64,000 nt of DNA from positions 101,250,095 to 101,314,094 of the forward strand of contig CM059971.1 in NCBI GenBank assembly GCA_030490835.1, in the 5' to 3' direction. The notes beneath the pieces were generated by a model that saw only the letters and a list, made by a program, of their open reading frames with translations, did not search any database and was not told where the DNA came from. Each line of letters starts with the position of its first letter. Within the stretch, counting starts at the first letter, position 1. This stretch comes from Annona cherimola (taxonomy: Eukaryota > Streptophyta > Magnoliopsida > Magnoliales > Annonaceae). Below, in pieces: positions 48,454 to 58,435 of the stretch. Both the position numbers and the translations under genes were made by a program.

Positions 48454-50368
48454 AAGTTTTCTCCTCACACTTCTTTGTGAGAAGAATAACAGATGTAGCA
48501 GTTGCTGGAGTTTAGAGAAAAGCTGTTCATATAGAGGATTTGCTCACTGGGTGGGTGCAGCTAGGCTATGTTTTCTCACATAAATAGAGGGCTGATTCTG
48601 ATTGGAGTGGGGTGTGCGTCTGTCATTTGGGGATTTTCTTTTAAGTTCTAATGGTTTGGTGGTACAATGATTCATATGGTTGGGATGGTTTAATAACCTA
48701 ACTGGATGATTTAGGGTGTCGTTTAGAGAACTTTTGGGAATTAGGGCTTTATGGAAAAAGAAACGAGTGCTAAATTTTTAGAACAATAATAGAAGAAGAA
48801 ACTCTAAATATCTGACGTCACTTCTCGGTTTAGGTGTCACACTTGCAGGAATCACGCCCCACAATTCAGTCTCTGGAAAGAGATTCTTCTTTAGTTCTTG
48901 CAATCTATTTATGAGTGAAAAAAATTAAATGGTATACTAACCTAATAACCAATCAAATTGTTTTATATTAAAACTTAATGAGCTTGATTTCATGCTTCGA
49001 AAGTCATTGCGAAAAGAATAGCAAATTAACTGAGAAAATTTATTGCTAGGAACTAAAAAACAGACCACCTAATAAATCTGTAAATTAAGAGAACTATGTC
49101 CATACTAACTCCCATGTGGGCCCCATATCACCATGATGATGCCAAATTATCATAGGACCAGATTTGCTAACTAATGCAACAAGCACCCCTCCACATTTGC
49201 AGCAAGGTGTAGATTCCAAGATTATTTGTTTTGTTAATGGATCTTAGAAAATATTTGAAGACTATGGAATATATGTGTGCATACATTGACTATGGGCATT
49301 TTTTATGCTTGTCACTTGACTATGAATACTGACATTTGCAAGTCAATATTTTACGACTTCTGCAGGAAACATTTCTCAGGGGGATAGTAATTCTCCTATA
49401 CGCATGGCTAAGCATTGTGAAAATCTAATTCCTTAGGGTGTGTTTGGGAAGTGATAAAACTTTTGATGTAAAAATTTTTAAAATGCGAAAAGATGATGTG
49501 ATATGATAAGGGTAATGATGAAAAGTTAAGATAATAAAGTTAAGATAAATAGGTTAGATGTATTGGGAGTTGTATAGAAATGGTTGAAAAGTAGGGCGGT
49601 TATATAGGACGAAATATATAATTTTTTTTTTTTAAATAGGATAGTTATAGAGAGTGAAAAGTTTTAAATTGAAAAGTTTTAGTTTGAAAGGTTTTATGGG
49701 TTACCAAACACCCCTTTAATTTTTAAAAGCTATTTCTTCCTTCTATTTATTTCTTTTCTTTGACTTTTTATGTGCTGTGTCACAATAAACACGTTTTTCC
49801 AAAGTTCGTAACTGACATGCATGAGCTTGAGCTTGAGCGAGCTTGAGCATAGCCGAACTTTCTGTTTATGGCTTCTTTCTCAACCTTTAAAGCTATTTTT
49901 TCCCTTTATTTCTTTTGAAACTGATAATCATGTTCTGCTTTTTATCTGCAGTGTCGTAAGAAACACAGTTATGTTTGTCCATTGTTCAAAGCGAATGGGA
50001 TGTGTCCTCAAGGTTCTGCATGCAAGCTTCATCATCCAAAAATTGGAAATAAAGGCAAGAAGCGGAAACGAGTAAAGAAACAAAAGAATGGCTGTGGTCG
50101 TTACTTTGGCTCTCCTGTGCCAACATCGATTTGTCTGTCTGAGAAAGTTGCTTCTGGGGAATATGGTATGGAACAGGATGGAGATGTTTTCTTTTTTGAT
50201 GGACGCTATGCAGACTACATAAGCCTTGACGCCAGTGATGTGGAATCCAAAGAAACTAATACTCCCACAGGTACAACAATGTCCTGTGGTGGAGATTCTT
50301 CAGATTTACATCCAGATAATCTTGATATGCTCATGAAACCTGTTCGTATTATGAATGAGAATGTATAA
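35305..50368 (+). CDS. Five-CCCH zinc-finger nuclear RNA-processing protein, SOP1/ZC3H3-like (about 1,824 aa)
   Basis: The ten exons are 35305-39319, 40622-40817, 40955-41102, 42542-42656, 42847-42921, 44835-44925, 45083-45353, 45468-45510, 45611-45714 and 49952-50368. All phases agree, giving 1,824 residues. The N-terminal two thirds (exon 1, 4 kb) is disordered, first Pro/Arg/His-rich and then Ser/Glu-rich, with repeated SPDYS/SPDHSS-type motifs. Conserved blocks follow: KLALVWSLGG, LVPWKRTTYWR and KMDVSKRTLLRIP. Five fingers lie at about residues 1590-1715: CX8CX6CX3H, CX7CX4CX3H (twice), CX7CX5CX3H and CX8CX5CX3H. The order and spacing match animal ZC3H3 and the Arabidopsis At1g21570/At1g21580 (SOP1) pair. 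SOP1 is known for nuclear-exosome-linked RNA decay and ZC3H3 for polyadenylation/mRNA export; the role here is by analogy. A short Lys-rich stretch after finger 5 could be a nuclear localisation signal. Confidence 0.9.
36616..37077 (+). repeat. In-frame 231-bp tandem duplication inside exon 1 of the CCCH gene
   Basis: Two adjacent 77-codon units start at GGCAAGAAGATG at 36616 and 36847. Each encodes GKKM..HEKLQKPSALLRIQPA, then a KRK/RKR basic patch, an LSSAN/VSSAI segment with DLKG, and an ELDV end. The 5' third of each unit is nearly identical at the DNA level while the rest has diverged. This suggests duplication followed by selection, or partial conversion. Confidence 0.9.
39320..40621 (+). 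other. Intron 1 of the CCCH gene
   Basis: Donor AAAG|GTCCGT, acceptor TTTCTGCAG|CTATAG. If retained, the frame adds 25 residues and stops at 39394-39396, so a truncated protein lacking all zinc fingers would result. I see no transposon in it. Confidence 0.75.
43640..44262. mobile_element. Foldback element in intron 5 of the CCCH gene, itself interrupted by a MITE
   Basis: The outer arms contain CATGATGTATTTTAAGC on the left (near 43648) and GATGTATTTTAGTCTAAAAT then CATCATGATG on the right (near 44227-44257). Inner arms pair ATAAACATGTTTTTCTAAG with TTAGTAAAACATGTTTATG, and TTACCATTTTACAATAC with GTATTGTAAAATGG. The stem is broken on the right arm by the MITE at 43905-44164. Confidence 0.72.
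43905..44164 (+). mobile_element. GGGTGTGTTTGG-family MITE inserted in the foldback element
   Basis: The left end GGTGTATTTGGAAAGTG and right end AAACAAACACACCC are imperfect inverted repeats. Interior family words such as GATGTGATGTGATAGGGGTA and AAAATAAAGTTGAAATAGA are in the usual order. The target duplication is not readable with confidence (TTA on the right, ACA/CAA on the left). Confidence 0.72.
46477..46598 (+). repeat. Three tandem copies of a 40-41 bp unit
   Basis: Units start at 46477, 46517 and 46558. Each contains CAACATTAGACTGATGCAAG-like and GTGATTCTAGCCA words with a few substitutions. It is an intronic minisatellite. Confidence 0.88.
47081..47351 (+). repeat. Imperfect tandem duplication (about 115-135 bp units)
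   Basis: The first unit (47081-47196) and second unit (47216-47351) share CACTTTTTTCA/CGCTTTTTTCA, CCGCACAT, CAACATCCC and the closing GACAAGGTGATATATT then GGAAGTGGGGTGAAGA. The second unit carries an extra stretch of about 20 bp. Confidence 0.7.
47404..48455 (+). mobile_element. Young, 5'-truncated RTE-type LINE with 14-bp TSD
   Basis: The perfect 14-bp direct repeat GTTTTCTCCTCACA lies at 47390-47403 and 48456-48469. The element ends in a (TGATGA)n-type triplet tail (48422-48453), the usual RTE 3' end instead of poly(A). It starts within the RT domain. At its 5' junction the sequence TACATTGATATTATTAA(A/T)GA is present about three times (47400-47464). The conserved 3' UTR word GACCCCACATAGGTGGGAAA precedes the tail. 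It inserted in the sense orientation of the host gene. Confidence 0.93.
47465..48346 (+). CDS. RTE reverse transcriptase C-terminal fragment (about 293 aa, intact frame)
   Basis: This is the C-terminal half of an RTE ORF2. RT motifs are present: GLHQGSTLSPYLFTLVIDE, MLFADDIVLIDE with the catalytic FADD, and FRISRTKTEYMKC followed by FRYLGSIVQ. The typical RTE tail follows (MLYGAECWAVKEQHIQKMSV, EMRMLRWMSGKTRKDKIRNE, RLRWFGHVKRRP, GRPKKTW). The frame upstream is still open into the duplicated 5' junction, so there is no genuine start codon for this fragment. The endonuclease and the RT fingers are missing, and it cannot be autonomous. The unbroken frame over nearly 300 codons shows a recent insertion. 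Confidence 0.9.
   Translation: MYEGAVTNVRTISGDTNVFPVKIGLHQGSTLSPYLFTLVIDEITRHLQEEVPWCMLFADDIVLIDETKEGLNLKLNRWVDALESNGFRISRTKTEYMKCNFNNSENPDEEPIKILDQAVTRTNHFRYLGSIVQENGEIEKDIIHRIQAGWKKWRSASGILCDRRVPVKLKGKFYKTAIRPAMLYGAECWAVKEQHIQKMSVAEMRMLRWMSGKTRKDKIRNEIIRENLKVRPIYDKMRENRLRWFGHVKRRPEVAPVRKTEFIQVEGGRRMRGRPKKTWMEVIKQDLKKITNY
49436..49715 (+). mobile_element. GGGTGTGTTTGG-family MITE in intron 9 of the CCCH gene
   Basis: The left end GGGTGTGTTTGGGAAGTG is preceded by TTA (49433-49435). The right end CCAAACACCCC lost one base pair of the terminal repeat and is followed by TTTA. The interior is collinear with the copies at 24908 and 33930. Confidence 0.78.
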
Positions 50369-53300
50369 TGAGGACCTCTGCTGATTCCATGAATCCAAAG
50401 AAACTAATACTCCACCAGTAAAAGCCACAAAAGAAGTTTCAATGCACCAGTCGCTGCATTTTATGAGTCCTTATGGAAGTCTAAAATGAAATCCCAGTCC
50501 ACTTGTGTTTGTGCTTCTGATAATTTTTGGCGTTTCACAGTATCCGGATTATCTTGACTGGGTTCACCAGATTTATTGGTACTGAAAATGAAGCTTATTC
50601 ATCGTGAGCTCATCTGTTGGGGCCCATGGAGTTGTGTGCAATGTTTTGGTGTTGCAGTACTGAGCGAGGATTCGGGGGGAATGTCTCGCCTATGCTCTCA
50701 TTTGCTTGAATTTTCCCCTAGAAGATTTGTTGAGATGAAGAGTTGATTTCAACAAGATGATCATGACATTGTTTTTCTCTTGAATGAGGGTCGCACTAAA
50801 CATTGACATGTTTTTTTTTCTCTTGAATGAGGGTTGCACTAAACGTTTTTCTGGAGCACACTAGCAGGTTGGTGGATTTTTATGAGTTTAGGGTTGAATT
50901 TGACTGTGAATAAAATATAGGTATTCCGTGTGCTGTATCCTAAAAAGGAGGATTGAAAGGAACTACCCACTGCATCCATTATATTTTTTTCATAGAATTT
51001 CATTACTATTGAGTTCGTTTAGCAAGTTCAACCTGCTCATTTGACCTTATATCGTGGACAACAATGCATCAATCAGCATCCTTGGTGAGCTCATGCGAAC
51101 TACAGTACCAATTGGCAGTAAAGATTGAAGAGTAAGTCCCTATATTGGATACCTGATGTGTTCTACAATGAAATGATATTCTTAAGATTTCTGTGCTCGT
51201 GAAAAATATTGAGGTTTGTCATGATCTGGAATTCAGCCTGAGATCTTGATTTTGCACATCTGTCTTCTGAATTCTGATGCATCTCCTGCTATCAGCATGC
51301 TTAGAGGTAATGCAAACTTTGTGATTTGCTGCTGTTAACTTTCCATACTGAGTTATTCCTTGGATCCAAAATGAGGCTGGGATGGCTTTTCACCTTTCTC
51401 CACTTGTGAAAATTATAGATGTACGAGGGTGGGGTAAATCATTGCAACTACATGACCTTTTACGGTGTTCACTGGATTTCGCTTAGTAGATGAGAATGCA
51501 CATGAAAGGCGTAACTTCTACAGTCAGCAAGTTAATTGCTCCTATGGAGTCATATGCAACCAGCGCAAATGTTGGTGCTACAGATGCCAAATGGGAAAAG
51601 TATGTTAAAGATTTGCAGTGGCCAGCTACCAAAGATCATCACGTGCTCACTTAACCTTATGCTAAGCATGAGAATGTGTATACTGATAAGAAACTCTTGG
51701 AATTTCTGCTGAAATGATGATATTGATATTCTTGAAAAGAAATTTTGTTATTAGAATGCAGAATGTAGCTTCACTGAAGCTGCAGAATCTTTTGGTTTTA
51801 TGGATGTCAGTGGGAAGATGCATGTTTTGTAATGAAGAAAGATGGAAATAATTATTACTTCTCATGTCTATTTATGAAGAGATTTGGAATGATCCAGGTT
51901 ATTCTGCAAGCACAAATTCTTTGTTTTTCTACAGCCAGATGATCTTGACGCACTCATCACTCTTGTATATACACTCAGAAGGGTTAGCACGCTGAGAGAG
52001 TAAATGTAGATCTCACTCCATTAGGATTCAAGACTGCCTCATATAGTGATTGAGAAAGGCTTGGGATGAGATATTTCTTCTGCTTGTGGTATACAGTGGA
52101 TTTAAGATTTATTGTGCTTTCTCGGAGATTATGACACACTGCTGAATCTAGCAATATTGAGAATGCATTATGATAAACACCTCTTGAAATCGGCAAATGA
52201 AGGATTGAAAGTGGGGCATATAATCAATCCAGAGTATGCAGATGTGAAGGATTCAACTTGCGGATGCAGAATTCAGACTATGTCACAATTGGCTCTGACC
52301 CCTGCTCCTACTCACTGGCAAAGGTAGTTTATGTTGGTTCAAGGGGTGCTGGATGTTGTTATAGGGAAAGGATAACAATAGTACAACTTGTATGTTTTAT
52401 TTACGGAACCAATCTAAAGGTGCCAATAATTTTCTAAAGAATCGGTTGGTTTGAGGGCCTAATGGATTAATTTGAAGGTCTAAAACATTCATTTTTTTGA
52501 AAAAAGTGCATGTTCAGTTAACAATGTAGTTCTTATTCATAAAAAAAAAGGAGAAAATAAATGTAGTTATTAGGTGGAAGTTTTGTGGCCCGCCAAAACG
52601 TTCATCAATGTAATATTTGGATCTCTAAAACTAGGCCCTTTTACCAGCTGATTTCTCAAAGGAATTGTGGTTCCTTTAGATAGGTTTATTTTATTTATTT
52701 AAACCGATGAGGCTTGTATTGGTGAGACGGCCAATGACATCCAACTGCTGATCTGTGTGCAAGTAAAATTTGTTTAGTGTGTACAAATCATTTTGTGCTA
52801 GAATTGTAATGTTAACTTAGGCTCTGTTTGGGATTGTGTTGGCTGTTTCGTTTTTGCTTAAAAGAAAATAGATGAGCATTTTTAATAGAAGCGATATTTG
52901 GAGCTTCCGTATTAAGTGCTTCTGAGCTGTATTTTTATATAAAAATAGCAATAAGCATTTGTATAAGCTATATGTTATCCAAACATGTATTCAATTTATC
53001 CCGTTTTGGGAATGGATAAGTGCGTAGGCACCACTTAAATGCAATGCCAAATGGGCTTTTAGGCTTCCTTTCGCCCCATCCAGAAGCACTGTTTCAGAAG
53101 TGCTTCAAAAATGCCTGTTTGGATTAATAAGCAATTTGCAGGGAATCCCACAATCAAAATGGCCTTGTAACTAGTTATCAAGAAAAACTAAGAAGGCCTT
53201 GGAGCTTGGAAGTGCCATTAGGGGAAGTTTCCAAGCAAATGGAAACTGCTTTTCCACAAAAGTGATTTTAATGGCAGTGCGGTTAGCATACTTCCCGGCG

Positions 53301-53435
53301 AAAACGAAGCCTTATGCACAAGGGCTTACGGGGAGGCATATAAGTTATATTCTGCCATTAATACTTTTTTGCCAGACGAATTTAACTATTCAAAAATTTA
53401 AGTAGGTCATATTAAAAAGCAATAAATCACCGAGG
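50369..53435 (+). other. Downstream of the CCCH gene: 3' UTR, then unassigned unique DNA
   Basis: The first several hundred bases are probably 3' UTR and 3' flank. 50370-52340 is less AT-rich than the rest of the intergenic DNA and could include untranslated exons, but no open frame here has recognisable protein features. 52800-53120 has transposon-like CTGTTTGG words, but they are direct rather than inverted, so I do not call an element. Confidence 0.35.
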
Positions 53436-53793
53436 GTGTTTTAATGCATCCGGATGTATTGAAATTTCAATGCATCGAGCAGTAAACATATTTATTTTTT
53501 GAATTTTTTTATAAAACTCTTAATTTAGGTATGTTTAATCTATAAATCAAGTTTTATTATTTTAAAAAATGTGTATATACATATTTTTCATTTTTAAAAA
53601 TAAGGGAGTTCTAGTCCTTTTTAAATGATTGAAGTATCTGTATTTTTTAGTAATAAAAAAAATACATACATCTTCAAAAAATAAGAAAAACTTGATATAT
53701 AAATTAAATATACTTAGATTAAGAGTCTTCTAAAAAATTCGAAAAAAAATAAAAATAGAATTTGCATCAAGATGCATTAGAGCAAACCCCATA
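53436..53793. mobile_element. AT-rich foldback element (about 360 bp)
   Basis: The left part GGTGTTTTAATGCATCCGG, then TTAATTTAGGTATGTTTAATC and ATAAATCAAGTTTTATTATT, is mirrored on the right by AATAAGAAAAACTTGATATA, AATTAAATATACTTAGATTA and GATGCATTAGAGCAAACCCC. The arms are diverged; the ends are approximate. Confidence 0.6.
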
Positions 53794-55311
53794 AAAGACG
53801 TGGTTCTACTATTTTTCTTTCATTGTGATACGTCTGAATTTTCGGTTAAAATATTTTTTGTATTTATGGCGAGTGTATGGAAACAGAAAAGACTATTGGT
53901 TTTGATCCGATTGAAATGTTGTGGCCGTGTAATTCGGCTTTTGCCTTTTGATTGACGTACATCTACTGAATGCACATGTACTATACCGCGCAATTTCCAA
54001 AGAAATCTCGACTACAAAACTAATTACTAAAAAGAGTGAACTTATCTTTTATGACGATATTCTGTCACCATTAAGTACAATTTACACATCCTTTTTGCGA
54101 CATTCACCTGCCTACACGAACCGTTACATCTAGCCTTTATTCCCATGGCCTTCCCCGCGTCAAACAAATGATCGTGATTAGTGGAAAAAATGAGAAGAGG
54201 GGAAAAAGGAAACAATATTATATAGAATAGGGTGCCAATTAGAAATATAACATAAAGAAAAAACACAAGGAGTTATTCGACATAGAAGTAAGAAGGGTAA
54301 ATACAGGATTCTATATTTGTTTATGATGCGGAAAATAACATATACTAAAAACTATTTGGTATTATATATATTTTTAAATTTAATAGTTATATATTCACTC
54401 TATGCTAAAATTCTTAAACATGTAAGTTTCAAATTAAAGTAAAATTTGACACTATAAATAAAAACCTATTAATAACCTTGATCATTGATTTAGATTTAAA
54501 ATTTAAAATTAAAAAGGAAGGGGGATTATAAGTAATAATTCGATTATAAATAATAATTCCATATATACGTATGCATTGAATCTCAACGCGGATATACAAA
54601 TTTTTTTTTTCTTTTCATGTTTATAGGATCACACGTGATTTTTAATATATCAAAATTTGCCATTTTCAAATATATATGTTTTTCTTAATTTTAAAAATCA
54701 ACAATTTTACCCTCATTTAATGTTAAATGTGGGTGAAAGTCATTGATTTTTAAAATAATAAAAATACAAAAGTAACTTTTTTGATTTGCAAGGTACATTG
54801 TGACATCTAATATTAAATAACAGACTCATTCAATTTGAAGACTACAAGCTCCATCTATATGAAAGGAAACAATAAATTCACATTTATATGTTTAAGGAGA
54901 TTAACTACCAAATGCTCCCATTTAAAAATTAGGTCAAAATCCACAGCGTTGGATTTGAACTGTGCACACCCCAGCACGCGCCCTTATCATCACTGGTGTG
55001 ATCAACCGAGTAAAGCTTGGCTAGAAAAAATGATAAATTTTAATATATGAAATAATTACATATAACATGTAAATCAACATAAAATTGAAAAAAACAAAAA
55101 GAAAAAAGTAACAAAGTTGCATTAGATCATAAAAAATATTTTGATTGAAAATCTATACATTTTTTTATTATTTTTAATGGAAATTGATATGCTAAAAAGG
55201 TTTAAAATTTTAAAAGTGAAAATATAACTATTAGATTTTTAAAATAGAAATTTTTACAAATATGCTTACAAGGTAAGACTAATATTGTATATATATTCCT
55301 AAGTTTAATAA
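53794..55311. other. Intergenic AT-rich DNA, no gene recognised
   Basis: Short open frames occur at 53948-54133 and 54835-55050 but show no domain or codon signature. No terminal repeats with target duplications are readable. Confidence 0.4.
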
Positions 55312-55655
55312 AATTACAAATATACTCATAAAATTTGTATAAAATTGTAAACGTGTCCTTTTTGTAAGGACACAGTTAGAATTTTATATAAAATGACAAT
55401 AATGTCTTTTAAGCCAAATGACACACTTACAATTTTTGCAAATGTTATAAACATATTTGCAAAAAATGTAAATGAATAATATGTGCAAAAAATATAAAAT
55501 AATAAAATAGCAAATATGTTTACAATATTTAAAAAATTGCAGGCGTATCACTTGGCTTAAAAAACATTATTGTTATTTTATAGAAAATTCTAATGACATC
55601 TTAATGGAATAGACATGCTTGCGATTTCATGCGGATCTTGTAGATATATTTACAA
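55312..55655. mobile_element. Foldback element, arms of about 148 bp with 49-bp loop
   Basis: The arm at 55312-55460 contains AATGACAATAATGTC, TTTTAAGCCAAATGACAC and TATAAACATATTTGC. The arm at 55510-55655 contains the inverted GCAAATATGTTTACAATA, GTATCACTTGGCTTAAAA and AACATTATTGTTATTTTATA. Similarity between arms is high over nearly their whole length. Confidence 0.75.
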
Positions 55656-56779
55656 TTTCAGTAAATGTAAAGACATAGATGCAATGGATGCAATATTGAT
55701 CAAATTTTGTAGCCAAAGTTGCAAGAATTCTTTTTAAATATTGATTTGATTTTTTTCATCTTAAACAAATAAAGAGACCAATGAGTTTCCTAAATGGTTT
55801 AAATATTTAAAAGAAATTTAAATAGGCATTTTCCAAAATCCTAATCCTAAATATACCCACAGTATTTTGAAAATTCCAAATGTACCTTCTCCGTGTATAT
55901 TTATTCCCAAAAATGCTCCATCAGACAAGTGGCTAATCGTCATTTAGCTAGCGTGTGAAATTCCTGCAGCGCAGGAGTGATGCACTCGTGCTCGCACTTG
56001 CACAGATTTGTTGGCACTGCTAGAGCATGGAAATCCCACGCTCTTATCTTCCATCCAAGCTCCGTTGATGGCTGCGCTTGTTCTCAGCCCATTAACCGCT
56101 GCTTGCAGATCCAATCAAGGCATTGTTATCTTTGCAAAATTCGGCAGCCATCGTTACTATGCGGCCATCGCCATATCTGAAACCGATGGCAGCTCTTACA
56201 TCTCCGGCGGAAGCTTCGTCTTCTTCTCAGATTCGACACCGGCAGGCAGCGATTACACAATCCGAGACGACCAATCGATTGGTGACGAAAACCCTTCATG
56301 ATCGGTACCGCTATTCTTTTTCCTCTCCACCAGATGCCACGGCCGAATTAGCAATGGTTATTATTCCTCCATCAAAGCCGCATCCGGCCAGCTCCAATCC
56401 TTGCCATGCCCACAAGGTTCGACCACTAGAGGCAACAGCACCACGCAGCATGCTCTTCTTCCCATTCTCGACGTACAGAAATGGGGCAGCCACAATCTCC
56501 ATCATCTTCCATCCGGTTGTCAAATCAGCAACTCTCTTCTTCCTTATTTCTAGCCCGGGAGTCACGATTCTCTCCATAGAAATCGCTGCCAACACCACCC
56601 CTACATCCAGAAGCCGGTCACCTTCTTCATCACAATGGCTTGCTCTGTCCATCCAATTGCTGCTGCCTCAGCCCTTCCATCTCATGGCGTCGCGCCATCT
56701 GCTATCTCTGTAGCCATATCAGTCATCATTCCCAACAAGAGCATGTTGCAACATTTATATAGTAGCGGATCTGATCCTA
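55656..56779. other. Unique stretch with a GC-richer, open-frame-dense core at 55977-56713
   Basis: The core has long overlapping open frames on both strands: plus 56123-56713 and 56008-56301, minus 56652-56311. The minus frame, about 113 codons, looks somewhat protein-like (MERIVTPGLEIRKKRVADL, WKMMEIVAAPFLYVENGKKS). I recognise no domain and see no clear splice structure. It could be a captured gene fragment or a relic. Confidence 0.3.
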
Positions 56780-57089
56780 TGCTCCCGGGCGCATATACCT
56801 ATTATTTTTATTTTTATTTTCAAATTTTTTTCATGAACTTGTTAAATTAAGTTTATTTAACGTATTTATCAAATTTTACTATTTTTAGAAATTTTTAGAT
56901 ATTTATTTTGGTTTTTAAAAATTAGTGGTATTTTAGGTAATTTCACTGATTTTTAAAAATAAAAAATAAATATCTAAAATACTCCAAAAATGGTAAAAAT
57001 TTATACACATATTAAATACACATAGATTAACAATATTGTAAAAAAATTTTCAAAAAAAATAAAAAAATAGGTATATGTGCCCGGAGCAT
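56780..57089. mobile_element. Foldback MITE with GC-rich tip, about 310 bp
   Basis: The left end TGCTCCCGGGCGCATATACC and the right end GGTATATGTGCCCGGAGCA are inverted complements with few mismatches. The arms continue through words such as TTTTTTTCATGAAC, GTATTTATCAAATTTTACTA and TTTAGATATTTATTTTG and their complements almost to the centre. The same design and related sequence occur at 63245-63580. Confidence 0.85.
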
Positions 57090-57234
57090 ACGATCGAAGT
57101 CCATATAGTAGAGATGTCTTTTAGGTATTTAATTCGTGTTGATGAAATATATCCGATGTTTAGGGGCATTGTTATCTCAACTGTGAGTCATGGCTTGAAT
57201 TTATGAATTTCTCTCGTATCAAATAAGAGAATTT

Positions 57235-57480
57235 ACTTTTGGTATATGAAAAATTTTTAAAGTAAAAGTTGTGAAATTGGTAGAAAATAATATAATATAA
57301 TATAATATAATATAGATAATAATGAGATGTAAAAAGTATAAAGTTAAAATAAATAAGTTAGTTGTATGTGTAGTTGAGTGAAAATGATTAAAAAATAAGA
57401 TAATTTGTATAAAAAATGTCAAAAAATAATTAAATAATAGCATAATTATGAAAAGTAAAAAGTTTTTAATTAACACGCCC
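57235..57480 (+). mobile_element. Decayed copy of the GGGTGTGTTTGG-type MITE
   Basis: Internal family words are in order (AAGTTGTGAAATTGGTAGAA, AAAGTTAAAATAAATAAGTT, GTTGAGTGAAAATGATTAAA), with an expanded (TATAA)n run near 57288-57313. The right end retains ACACGCCC; the left end is eroded. Confidence 0.55.
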
Positions 57481-57829
57481 TTGGGTGTCTTACCCATTTT
57501 GGTTGTACCTCAATCCAACCCCATTGATCTTTGTCATGCTTGTTAGATTGAAGATGAAGAAGCACTAAGATACAACATGATCACCTTGTTATCGATAATT
57601 TATCATTTTACATTAGGGGTAATTTAGGCATAAAAAATTTAACAAGCAATTTATCATGTGGACGTTAACTTAATTAAATATGTATAATGGAATAAATATT
57701 TTTAGAATTAAATATACATGTTGTAAATATATTTTAGATTTTCGAAATGTAATAGATATATTTGAAATTAAAATTAAATGCAGTGACAATATTTAAAAAA
57801 TGCCTAATTAAAAATTAGGGGTGATCCCA

Positions 57830-58095
57830 TATGGCTGGCTGCATCTCCCACGCATCTGGCTGTGATACCCTTCATAAATATTTTTTTTGATTTTTTTAAT
57901 GTACATGTAAAACTATGTGTATTTAACCTATAAACTAAATAATTTTAAAAATTTATGAAAATGTCGTTGTGTTTAAAAATAAAAATACTTAAAATTATCC
58001 AAAATAATAAAACTTAGTTTATAGGTCAAATACACCTAACTTTATATGTTCATAAAAAAATAAAAATATATATTTTTAGGGTTAGCCTAGCCTAA
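57830..58095. mobile_element. AT-rich foldback element, eroded ends
   Basis: The left arm words CTATGTGTATTTAACCTATA and AAACTAAATAATTTTAAAAA are mirrored on the right by ATAAAACTTAGTTTATAGGT and CAAATACACCTAACTTTATA. A symmetrical AT-rich centre lies near 57960-58000. No target duplication is read. Confidence 0.55.
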
Positions 58096-58299
58096 CTTTT
58101 TTTTTATATGGATATTTATATATTACATTATCTAAATTGGTATTACAATAAAGTCCCAAAAAATTCTTATAATATCCGAACATCATTCTACAGCAAGCTA
58201 ATCAATACTCTTTAACTTTGGCCGGGCTAAAAGAATCATCTCTCATTAAAAATTAAAAATCAATAGCATGCCCCAAGCCGAGACGTAGATTTCCCAGAC

Positions 58300-58435
58300 T
58301 GAGAGCGGTGCACGTGTGGGTAAAAACCCCTCCTGTTATCGCGCCAACAGCGGGGGTTTCGATGTCGGCCTATCGCTTCTTTGAACTCAGCAGCGACGCG
58401 GCTGGTGGTAGAGGAAGAGAAGAAGTCCGCTAGAA
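58300..58435 (+). promoter_or_regulatory. Probable non-coding first exon of the 59.4-kb gene, with a 23-codon uORF
   Basis: GC-rich island upstream of the gene starting at 59446. A good donor, GAA|GTAAGA, lies at 58435/58436, and a good acceptor, TTAGCAG|GACAGTATGG, at 59439/59440, so a 1,004-bp leader intron is plausible. Inside the exon, ATG at 58362 opens a 23-residue frame (MSAYRFFELSSDAAGG...) whose TAG at 58431-58433 is two bases from the donor. The transcription start is not located. Confidence 0.45.

Larger units (their letters stand above)
45715..49951 (+). other. Intron 9 of the CCCH gene (4.2 kb), transposon-laden
   Basis: This intron splits the fourth CCCH finger just before its third cysteine. 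It holds a three-copy 41-bp repeat (46477-46598), an imperfect duplication (47081-47351), an RTE retrotransposon (47404-48455) and a MITE (49436-49715). The other parts, 45715-46476 and 48470-49435, are AT-rich with nothing recognised. Confidence 0.8.

Noticed and set aside
52800..53120. Possible hAT-type element suggested by CTGTTTGG words
   Set aside because: The similar words are direct, not inverted, and no target duplication could be read.
54930..55020. Possible tRNA-like stretch (GGATTTGAACTGTGCAC)
   Set aside because: A T-arm-like word is present, but no acceptor stem, D-arm or anticodon arm could be folded with it.
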